Below are positions 1 to 10,200 of a stretch of DNA of 64,000 nucleotides, one piece after another. The first letter of the stretch is position 1; each line of letters starts with the position of its first letter. The notes beneath the pieces are model-generated. The model ran no database searches, had not been told where the DNA came from, and worked only from the letters and a program-made list of their open reading frames with translations. The stretch is taken from positions 186,001-250,000 of the forward strand of contig JAEHOE010000126.1 in assembly GCA_016858145.1 (NCBI GenBank), in the 5' to 3' direction. Made by a program: the position numbers and the translations under genes. This DNA is from Edaphochlamys debaryana (lineage: Eukaryota; Chlorophyta; Chlorophyceae; Chlamydomonadales).

Positions 1-798
1 CGCATTTGCATGGTTGGAGGGTTGCCGTCGCTGCTCAAGTGGCCCTTATTCTCTGTTGGGGAACTGCGGCACGTGTTGGGGTCCACTGAACTCCACCCTT
101 ACGTGCTGCATCGCCTTCTTGTGGCACCTGTTTGCTTCTATCCCATGATTCCCATGCGCACAGTCTAGTCAAGCTACATCTCCTGTCGGCGTCTAGACTG
201 CGGCCACTGCGCTGCATGGCCCCTGGCACAGGTTTCCCCATGCCCCGTCCACAGCAAGCAGCCCTGCAGGCATACCCCCGCCCATACCCGCCCCTGTGAG
301 CAACGGCCCCCGGGGTCAAGGCAAGCCTCACGACGAGCACATAATCGATCAGGCGACCGCATTAAGCCAGCGCAGCCAGCCTCCCAAAGCCCAAGATTTG
401 CCCACCCGCAGCCACAGAAGCAGCTCACTTGGCGGCATGCAAACGTCTTCTCATCCATGCGCCTGCACTGACCGCACCTTCCAGGCCCACCCACCCACAT
501 GCCACCTGCAACGCTCCCGGCACGATGTACCCCGGCAGTGCCGCATCTGACCCTGCTGCTCTCTACCACCAGGCCCTGATTAGGCACTGCGGCCCGAAGG
601 CTGCATACCTGCAATCCTGCCAACTAGCTCTCCTGCCTACGCAGCCTGCAAACCCCAAACCTCTCGGACGGTGCGCATTGCGCAGAGCGCCCAGCCTTCA
701 GCATTCCCCCGCTCCCCACGCCTGCTTCTTCGCTCTTGCCCCCCACCCACTGTGCCTACCACCACGCATTCCTCCCCAATCTCCCACCTCCACTCGCC
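1..798. other. Region without a recognised gene, downstream of the OPR-like gene
   Basis: This stretch lies just past the stop codon of the minus-strand OPR-like gene and probably includes its 3' untranslated region. No minus-strand TGTAA poly(A) signal was seen here. The short open frames on both strands lack splice continuity or recognisable domains and look like chance frames in GC-rich DNA. Confidence 0.5.
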
Positions 799-3742
799 CT
801 ACGCCTGCGCCTCCATTTGCTGCCGCCCCGCCAGCGCCGCCGCCAGTGCCGTGTCCCCCAGCGCCCGCGCCGCCGCCTCCGCCGCCTGCGCCGTGTCGGC
901 ATCCAGCAGCTCCGGCGCCCCCCGGACCGCCTCCGCCATACGGCCCAGCAGCGGGTCCTTGAGGTTCATGGCCTGGAGGGGTGGGGTGGGGTGGGGGGTG
1001 GAGGGGCCAGGGGAGGTGAGGCGGATGAGGGGGACGGAGAGGAGGGGACAGGGCAGCAGCATGTCGAGTGGGGAAGGCAGCAGGTGTAGGAGGCGCGCCA
1101 CGTGGGGCAGGCATGCGGCGCTGCGCGAGGTTGAGCGAGCCGCAGCCCCATACCGTTAGCCCCAAGCCCCAGGTCATGATAGCCCTTCCTTGCTTGGCCC
1201 CTCCCCGCCCCCCGCTCTCCTTCCTCGCTGCCCATCGCCCGCGTCGTCCTCCTCAACACAACCCGTCCAACCCTAGGCCCCTTGGCCCAGCCAGGTCAGC
1301 CCCCGAGCGCCCCCACCTGCCCAATCACCACCAGCCTCGCCGCGTCCTTGGGCCGCAGCTCCGCCTCGTGCTCCGCCGCCAGCCGCAGCACCGCCTCGGC
1401 GGCGCCCGCGTCGTCCACGCCCTGCCGTACGGCCCTGTACAGCAGCTCCACCACCTGGCGCACGTACCTGTACCGCCCCCCTGGCACCACGTCCGTGGCC
1501 ACGTGCCGCGCCGCCGCCACGGCCAGCTGGAAGTGCGGCGCGCCCGCGGCGCCCAGCAGGCGCAGCACGGGCAGCAGGTCCTGCGCGGAGCAGCGGCTCA
1601 GCATGCGCTCCGCGTGCAGCGAGAAGGAGGACAGGACGGCCTGGGGGGACAGGAGGTGGGGGAGGGGTGGGTGGATACCGGTTGCTACTGGTGAGTCTCT
1701 GGGCTTAAGGTCCTGGGGTCTGAAGGATGGAAGAGCATGACGGTAATTCAGCCTCGTTGCTCCCTACCCCTCCGACCCGCCCCCCCCCCAAACTTCTGCA
1801 TGCCACCCACCCCTCCGACTCCTGGCAACTCTCTTCCTCAGCCCCCTCAGCCCTCCACTACTCTCTACCATCAAGCCGTTGTGGGCCCGAAGGCAAAGGC
1901 TCGCAGTCTGATGATAAAACCCTCTCCAAACCCAGGGGGGTACGGTTGGGTGCAAGTGGTTACCGGGCTGAAGCCCTTCGGGGGCCCGAGGGCAAAGGAG
2001 CATGCGGCGGGACCTCAGCCTCGTTGCCCCCTTCCGCCTTGAGTCCCCCCTCCACCCCTCAGAACGCCCTTCCCAACGCGCTCTCAGAACCCTCTCCATC
2101 CCGTTCTGCAGCCCGCATAGCTTCCCGTAGCCCCTTCCCCGTAGCCTTCCCGTAGCCCCTTCCCGCTCACGCACCTGGTCCTTGTACCCGTACGGCAGCA
2201 GCCCCTCACACGCCATGGCCAGCTGCGCCTCCCGCACCACCGGCAGCCGCCGCGACAGCGCCTCCGCCAGCCGCGCCACGGCCTGCGCGTCCTGCGGCCC
2301 GCACCGCTGCAGCCGCCCAAACGCAAAGATCACGCGCGCCAGGCTGGTCGGGTCCTCCGTCCCCACCATCGGCTGCTTGAGCACCTCCGCCGCCACCCGG
2401 TCCATCAGCGGCGGGTGGCTGTACCTCAGCCGCGCCAGGGACTCGAGCGCCGACGCCACCTGCTGGTCGCTGGCGGATCCCAGCTCCCTCAGCAGCGCGT
2501 CCCCCAGCGTGTGGAACAGTCGGTGGTTGCGGTAGCCCAGCGCGTAGCTCGCCCACAGCACCGTGGCCACGTCGCTGGGCGCCACCAGCAGCGCCTGGCC
2601 CGTCAGCCCGCCCGCGAGCGCGTCAAAGAGCTTGGTCTCCGAGGCCATGCCGGCCTTGGCGAAGGCCCAGAACACGGCCCCGCAGCCCGACGGCAGCAGG
2701 AAGGCCGTGCCCGTGGCCAGCATCTGCTGCGCGATGGCGCGGAACAGGGCCTCGTCCGCGTGGCCGGCCTGCGCCAGGCCCCACGCCACCATCTGCAGCT
2801 CGATCTGCTGCAGGTCCCCCAGCCGCTCCCGGACCAGGCCCGCCAGCGCGGCCATGAGGCCCGCGTCGGCGAAGCCCAGCTTGGCCAGCCCCTGGACCAG
2901 CTGCGCCAGGTCCACGCCATGCCCGTGCACGCGCAGGGGCTGCAGGTCGGCCTTGGTGGCCGCGAGCAGTACGTCGGGCAGCGAGGCCATGCGGTCGATG
3001 ACGCCCCGGTGGCGCAGCTCGCCAAAGGCCCAGATGCTGCAGGCCGCCTGCCGCGGGAAGAAGTGCGAGGCGTGCGAGAGCAGCATCGTGTCGAGCTGCG
3101 CGGCCAGCTTGGCGCCGGCCTCCAGGTGGGAGGCGCGGAGCGCGGCGCGCTGCTTGCGGCGCGGCGGGAGGCGCAGGTGCGGGGCCGAGGGCTGCGGCAC
3201 TGCGCCCTCCACCAGGTCCGCAGCGCGGTACTGGATCAGGCGGGGCAGCCGCGCCACCGCTGCCGCCACGTGCACCGCGTCGAAGCGGTCCGAGTAGATG
3301 GACACTAGGTGCTGCAGGCGCTTCAGGTGCTTGGCGCTGCGGATGGATGACAGCAGCTGCGTGTAGGTGGTGGGCTCCGAGTCTGCCAAGTCGTCGAATG
3401 AGGGCTCCTCCACCGGCACATAGCGGATGGAGGGCGAGTTGTTCACGCCGTATTGGCGGCGCTGCGCCGTGCGTGACCACGAGGAGGTGAAGACGGGCCC
3501 GTGCTACGGGGGGGAAGGGGGCCAGGAGGGGTGAGTGTGGCGCGAGGGGGGAGGGGCGTGCTTGGAGGAGGGCGAGGTGGGGGGGCTGGAGGGCGAGGTG
3601 GGAAGCGCACCTGATGCGAGGAAGAGGTAGAGCAGACCTCTGCGCTGCTATCTGAGGCTCCGAGCTCCTCCGTGGGCCTGAGAAACGGGAAGAGCAAACA
3701 TACAGACTTGCGATGGCGTTGTGTGGATGAGGCGCCCATCAT
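799..3742 (-). CDS. OPR/FASTK-like helical-repeat protein, putative organelle RNA-binding factor
   Basis: Model: complement(799..972, 1317..1640, 2175..3503, 3611..3742), 652 residues, all junctions phase 0 with GT-AG borders. The start is the first of two adjacent ATGs (3742); the same frame has a stop upstream at 3796. From about residue 200 to 480 the protein is built of helical repeats of about 35-40 residues with the recurring core 'xxVxWAxAKxG', for example VFWAFAKAG, VLWASYALG and VIFAFGRL. This pattern is typical of octotricopeptide (OPR) and FASTK-related proteins, which in green algae bind chloroplast or mitochondrial RNAs and control their stability or translation. The first 44 residues are Ser/Arg-rich and could be a transit peptide, but this is inferred. 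No RAP domain is visible at the C-terminus. The gene is divergent from the histone methyltransferase gene. The helical-repeat class is fairly sure; the RNA target and organelle are unknown. Confidence 0.75.
1641..2174 (-). other. Long intron 2 of the OPR-like gene
   Basis: This 534-base intron is the largest in the gene. It carries degenerate internal repeats: a 'cccgtagccccttccc'-like unit recurs around 2120-2167, and a 'gggcccgaxggcaaagg' unit occurs near 1883 and 1983. Frames through it on the gene strand are intron readthrough, not coding. Confidence 0.6.
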
Positions 3743-4260
3743 TCTGAGCGCAGGCTTACCGGAGGAAAGCTCCACTCCCCAAATCGGTATTGGCTATGGA
3801 AAGGGCGCGCAAGAGCACGCGGCCTGGGGCGGGGGGAGGGGCGCGCGGCGGCACATCCGTGATGCGCGCGACCAATGTGACGCTGCACGCCGCCGACATG
3901 AGCTCACCCTGCCGACGCCTTAAAAGAGCTAGGGCCATTAGTGCCGCGCCGTTGTCAGGCCAGGCCGAGCCTTCCGGGATGAACGGCGTGCGATCCGCTA
4001 CGTGGCTGGCAACTCGGATGCCTGCATACCAGGTGTAACTAGGATAAAGTATGAGTACCTTGATGCGACACCACTTCGGCTGCGTTTGTTTCGGTGGTGC
4101 TCGTGCCCCGAGATGGTGCTCGATGCGCGGGCCTGAAGGTGAACGTTGACCGGCCTGTACTCAGCCCGCGACTCAACACATCAGCAGCCTTGACCATACT
4201 GAGCCTGCTTGCGTGCAGGAGCCTGAAAATGACCAGCCTGAACTAGCTTTGAATCGGAGA
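3743..4260. promoter_or_regulatory. Presumed bidirectional promoter interval between the OPR-like and Set2-like genes
   Basis: The two genes start 518 bases apart in opposite directions, so both promoters must lie here unless one has an upstream noncoding exon. An A-rich motif, ccttaaaagagc, near 3918-3929 is the only TATA-like element I see and its direction is unclear. A possible acceptor (cttgcgtgcag) at about 4208-4218 leaves room for an upstream 5' exon of the Set2-like gene. Confidence 0.4.
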
Positions 4261-7200
4261 ATGGGCAGGGCGAGGAGGAGGCGCAGCTACTCCGACTCTT
4301 CGGCGTCGGAGTCGGAGTCTGAAAGCGTCACGTCCGAGAGCAGCGAGTCCTCGCAGCGCAGTCGTGAACGCGGGCCAAGCCGGGACAGATGCAAACCGGA
4401 GGAGAGCGCGAGTGAACCAGCGGAGGAGGACGCGGACAACTGGGTGCTCTGCGACCGTTGTGCGAAGTGGAGGCGCATCCCCGTGGGGTACACTATCGCA
4501 GAGGACCAGTCCTGGTGAGGGCCGCAGCCGACGCGTTGGCGCCTTCTCCGTTGAACAACTTGTGAACAGCTGTTGATCGACTTCGCCCCCGCCGCAGGTA
4601 CTGTGAGCTCAACCCGGACAAGGCCTTCGCAAGCTGCAGCGCGCCCCAGGAGCTGACCGACGCTGAAATAGATGCGGGAGGCGACTCCGGGGAGGTGCGT
4701 TGTTGCCTCCCGCGCCCCGCGGTAGCCGGGAAATCCATGATAGTAGCTCAAGGTGGCGTGTACTGGGGCCCGGGTCTTCTTCCGGAGCCTTCCGGAGCAA
4801 CACATGCCCTTTCAAGGTTTCCATCCACTCCCACGCAGAGTGACCTGGACGAGGAGGAGAGCCAGAAGCGGCGGCGGATCCCGGCGGTGTGGCAGCTGCT
4901 TAAGGACAATGTCCTGGCGCACAGAAAGCGGAAGGTCCAGGACGAGGACGACATCATGATTTGCCACTGCAAACCCACCTGGCGTGGTGGGGACGGTTGC
5001 GGCCCTGACTGCATCAACCGGATGCTGTGCATCGAATGCGTGCCGGTGGGTTCTCAAGGGGAGCTGGGGGGCGCTTGGGCACGGCGGGGCAGGGTGGGCA
5101 GGCCCACAGGGGATGGGTTTGCGGTGTGCCTTCGTAACTTGCGGTTGGCCCAACGAGGCTGCTTGAGTGACCCCGACCCGCTGGAGCCACCCTCGACGAC
5201 CTGGATGCGGCTCCCATGTTCTGACAGCAGTGGGGATAGCTAGCAGCGAGCTAGCGGAGTGCGGGCACAACTCACCTGTGGGGTAGGCCCCCTTGGGCCC
5301 GTGGAGGCGATCCTGGCCAGTCACTCCTGTAGCCTTGGGGCGGGCTCAGAGGGCATCCTGAGGCTCAGAGGGGCCCTGGGGAGCTCGTCACGAGCGCTTC
5401 TGGGGTCGAGTTACCGGCCCGGCGGATCGGCTCGGCGGCTGGACTGGACCGGCCCGTGCCTGGGGCGTGAAGGCATGGGGCCTGGGTGTTGCCGAGGCCC
5501 TGAGGCCATGGGGGGAGACGTCGGCATGTAGTGGGGAGAGCGTTAGCCATGCAGGGCTACTCTAGCCGTGCACGGCGGCTATGGCCGCCGGTTTGGAGGG
5601 GCACGAGCTCGTCGTGGGGAGCTGCCAGGCGGTTGGGGAGCTGCCCTCATCCTCACGGGGCGACAGAGCGGCTCGACGTCGCAACGGTGTCCGGGAGCTT
5701 GACTATGCCCGTCTGTAGGGACCGGGTGCCTGGCTGTGTGGTCAGCGGCTCGGTCGCTAACTGCGTGGCTCTGACCCCCCGACTGCGCAGGGCTTCTGTC
5801 CGTCGGAGGAGAAGTGCACGAACCAGATGTTCTCCAAAAAGATGTACGCCAAGCTGGAAATCGTGAGTGGCGGCCCAGGGCTAGCGCTGGCGAAGCTCAT
5901 GTGCAGCTGGGGGCCAGATGGGCCGACCAGTTGGCGATGGAGGCCGGCTTGCATGGGTTTCAGGGGGCCCTGCGGCTTGCTAAGATGGCGAGGTTTGGGG
6001 CGCCAGCTGCGCTTGAATTGGTGCGGGTAGCACGGCATGGCGTGTTGCTGACGAATCCCTCGCCCTCGTGTCCCTCGCCTTTGCTCTGCAGCGGCGCGCG
6101 GGCGCCAAGGGCTTCGGGTTGTTTGCGCTGGAGGACATCAAGGCGGGGCAGTTCATCATCGAGTACATCGGTGGGCGGGGAGCAGGGGGCCACCCAGGCA
6201 TGGGCAGGAGGAAGGGGTCCTAGGCTACCGGAGCCAGCTGGGGCTGTTGGCGGGCCGGAGGGAGCCAGTATGCTGGAGCCTGCTGCCGCGGGGTGGAGCG
6301 GCTCCGGAGCTGGGAGGAGCGCCCGGCGGGCTCGCAAGGGCGCAGTACGACTACAGGCGCCTCGGGCGATGCCAGGGGGGATCGGCTTGGGCGCAGCGCA
6401 GCATGGGGGCTAACAGAGCCTCCACGGCAGTCCTGCTCGGAGCTGAACGGCTGCGTAGGCAGGGATGGGCTGGGGTGGGCTGGGCTGACTCTGGGGTGCC
6501 CGCGCTGCCTGCGCAGGCGAGGTGCTGGAGGAGGACGAGTACCAGCGGCGCAAGGACTACTACATGTCCGTGGGGCAGCGGCACTATTACTTCATGAACA
6601 TCGGCAACGGGGAGGTCATCGACGCGGCCAGGAAGGTGGGCCGCTGCGCCCGGCCGTCCCTCGCTGGGCCTGGGCTGGAGGCAGGGAGGGAGGCGAGGCA
6701 GCGGGGGATGGCAAGTCAGAAGCTACGCCATCCAACCCGACGGTGGCGCTGGGGACAAGGAGGGTGGGCTGCGTATGAGTGTGGGGCTGCGCTCACCCCC
6801 CTGTGCACCGTGTTCCCCCCGCGCTCGCCCCGCACCCTTAGGGGAACATCTCACGCTTCATCAACCACTCGTGCGAGCCCAACTGCGAGACGCAGAAGTG
6901 GCTCGTGCGGGGCGAGCTGGCGATCGGGCTGTTCGCCGTCCGCGACATCCCGAAGGTGGGCCACTGAACCCCTTTCGCGGCAGGGTTGCGTGTTGCAGGG
7001 CTTGTCACGGTTTGGTGTACTGCGGCCGGATGGCGCCCGCCCACACTGGTAGTGCTACCCACGTGTCCTGATTTCCCTCCGCCCCGCTTGCAGGAGACCG
7101 AGCTGACCTTCGACTACAACTTCGAGCGCTACGGCGACAAGCCCATGCGCTGCTACTGCCGCTCGGGGGGCTGCCGGAAGTTCATCGGAGGCCAGCAGGT

Positions 7201-10200
7201 GCGGGGTCAACGCGCGGCGCCAGGGCCTCCGCCGCTGGGCTACTGGGGTGCTCATACCGGCCACCGCGTCCCCAGGCCCCTCAAGCCACCCACCTCTCAG
7301 GCCACCACGCATGCCTCACCATGGCCCCCCCTTCTGCTGCCCCACCCCCTCTCTTCGTCCTCAGGACAACTTCGACGTGTCCCTGCTGCCCACGGTGGAG
7401 ACGGTGGAGGACGCCTCGCTGGACCTGCCGCCCGTGATGCTGACGGACCCGGACATGGACCCCAACATGCGCATGCTGCTGGACTGGCGCGTGGGGGCCA
7501 AGGTGGAGAAGGCCAAGGAGCTGGGCATGGTCACGCGGTGAGGCCCCAGGGAGGGCCGGGCTGGGGCTGGGGCGTCGGCTCCGCGACTGTCTCGTGAAAC
7601 CTGTGTGGCACCTGCAGCGCCATGGCGCCTGTTGAGGGCAGCGCCTCCGGGCGCCCCGGCTTGGGCTTGGGGTATGTTGACTGAGCCAGTTCCTGGCCCC
7701 GCAGGCTGGAGCGGCTGTGCAAGTCGCGCAACGTCAACTGGACGGTGCGGCATTTTTACGGCCAGGAGCCGCGGCCGGCGCCGCAGGAGTACCCGCACGA
7801 GCTGCAGACGGGTGCACGGCCGGCCGGGCCCAGCGCCACCGGGTCAGCGGGCGCGCCCAGCACCAGCGGGCAGGGCGAAGACAAGGCGGGGGAGGCTGCC
7901 TCCGCCGCCGCGACGCCCGCGCCCGCGCTGGCCAAGGGCAAGCAGGCGCGCAAGGCGGAGAAAGTGGCGGCAGCAGCGGCGGCCGCCGCGGGGACGGCGG
8001 GCAAGGGCAAGGGGGCGGGCGCGGGGGGCGCCAAGGCGCAGACGGAGGGCGCCACGCACGCGGCCGGGGTGGCCAAGCTGCGAATAGACGACGCCGGGGG
8101 GTCCGGGGCTGCGGCCACGCCCGCGCCCACGCCCTCTGCCAAGCCCGCCACCACGCCTGAGGTGACGCAGGTCCGGGGCCCCAAGGCCCTGTTCAAGCAG
8201 TGGAAGATCATGCAGCAGCAGGGTGGGTGCGGCGCCTGGAGTGGTGCTAGGGGGTGCACTGGGGGTGGAGATGAGGGTCTCCGCGACAGGACCGCAATTT
8301 GATTGTGGTGGAATGAGGGGAGAACCAGGCTGCAACACGGGACCGTTGTGCACAAGATGGAGGAGGCCTGCCAGTCCGTTTCCCGTCTGACCCTTGACCG
8401 AACCTGTGGTCCCACTTCCTCTGCAGAAACGCCGGCGCCGGCCGCGGAGGAGAAGCCAGCGGCGGCGCCCTCTTCCCCGCCGTCGCCGCCCTCTCCGCAC
8501 TCGCAGTCCCCGCACTCGCCCCGTTCCTCCCCCCCTCTGGAGGACGAGGACGTTGTAGTCGACGAGTCGGTGCGGGCCGCCGCCGCCACAGCCGCAAAGC
8601 ACGTGCCGCTGCGGAAGCGGCTGCGGCGGCTCCCGCCCAAGCCCCCGCCGGCACCCGCCGCCGAGGCGACGCCGGCACCCGCGCAGAACGGCGGCGGCGC
8701 GGCCGCCACTGCGCCCTCCGCCTCCAAGCGGCCGGAGCCGCCCAGCGCCTCTGCCCTGGCGCGCAAGCCCTCGTTCACGTCCCCAGCAGGGCCCTCCCGG
8801 TCGCCCTCGCCGCCGCCCGTGGCCGGCGCGGGCCGGTTGATGCCGAGCGGCCCCAGCGCAGCCGGCGGGGGCGGCTCCGCTCGCAAGCTGCGGTCAGAGA
8901 TCGACCGCCGCCTGGACGAGGTGGTGGGCGCCAGCGGGCGCCTCAAGGACCCCAGCCGGCAGAACATCATCAAGGTCCTGCGCCTGTTCAACCTGTGCGA
9001 CATCGGGGGGCACGCGGGCCGCAACAACGGCTTCGGGCCGGCGGCGGGCGGGCGCTACCTGAACGGGCGGCGCGGGTCGGACGACGCGGGCCCGGGGCCC
9101 GGGTCCATGGCCTCGGGTGCGCTCACGGCCCGGCAGCGGGCGCGCATGGCCGACCTGTCGCTGCTGCTGGACGTGGTCCTCAAGACCACCAGCTCGGCGG
9201 CCAAGAAGGAGTTCGTGGCGTGCGGGCTGCTGACGCAGGTGCGGCCGCGTGCCGCGGGCAGCGTGGGCCTGCGCGTTTCGGGGGGGATCCTTGGTTGCAT
9301 GGGTGAGGGGCAGGGCCTAAGCGTTGCCACGGAGTGGTTTCGGCTCTTCCCTGACGCTTGCCCCTCCCTCCTCTTGCACCCTGCCTCCGGCCCGCAGCTG
9401 CACCAGGCCATGGGGCGCAACACGGGCAAGGAGTACTGCGTCATCCTGCGCAAGGCAAGGCCCAAGGCGTTATAACTGGGGTCTGGACTGGGGTATTGGA
9501 ATGGGCCTGAGGCCGGGCTTACGCAGTAGACACCGGCAGCCCTGCCCGGCATGCTGCCGGGCCTCGCAGGCCCCTTCCCTCAGCCCCGCCGCGTAACCCC
9601 TTGGCCCCTGCCGGCTCCGCCCCGCCCCCCCGCAGGTCCTCCGCGCCGTGGAGTCGCTGCCGCTGGAGGCCAATGACGTGTACGCGGTGCGCAGCGCGCA
9701 CGGCACGCTGGCCGACATGCTGCGCACGCTGTCCACCAACACCGACTACGACGTGCGCACCAAGGCGGCCGCGCTGCTCAAGAAGTTCCCGCCCTCGGCC
9801 GTCACCGACCAGCGCCTGCTGCAGATCCTGGCGGCGCCGCCCGTGCGCTTCGGCGGCGGCGGGGGCAGGGGTGGCGGCGGCGCTGGCGGCATGCGCATGG
9901 GCTTCGGCCCGCCGCCCGGCGGCATGATGCCGCTGGCCATGCAGCAGCAGTACCTGCAACAGCAGCAGCTGCTGCAGCAGCAGGTCATGAAGCATCAGGC
10001 GATGCTGCGGATGAAGGAGGCGGCGGCGGCGGCCGGCGGCGGGTTGCCTCCGCCGCCGCCGCTCGAGGGCGCGGCCGCAGAGGCGGCAGCGGCGGCCGCC
10101 GGGACGAGTGCGGGGTTGCTGCGGACTTCGAGCACGGCCTCCCTGGAGGGGGGGGATCCGCTGGAGGCGGACGGCATGGGTGGCGGCGGCGGGCCGCCGG

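Noticed and set aside
4042..4131. Possible first coding exon of the Set2-like gene starting with ATG at about 4042
   Set aside because: Its candidate donor leaves phase 1 while the candidate acceptor at 4218 needs phase 0, so the frame breaks.
7756..9027. 423-codon minus-strand open frame
   Set aside because: It is antisense to exons 10-11 of the Set2-like gene. GC-rich coding sequence commonly leaves the opposite strand open, and the translation is Ala/Gly/Pro low complexity.
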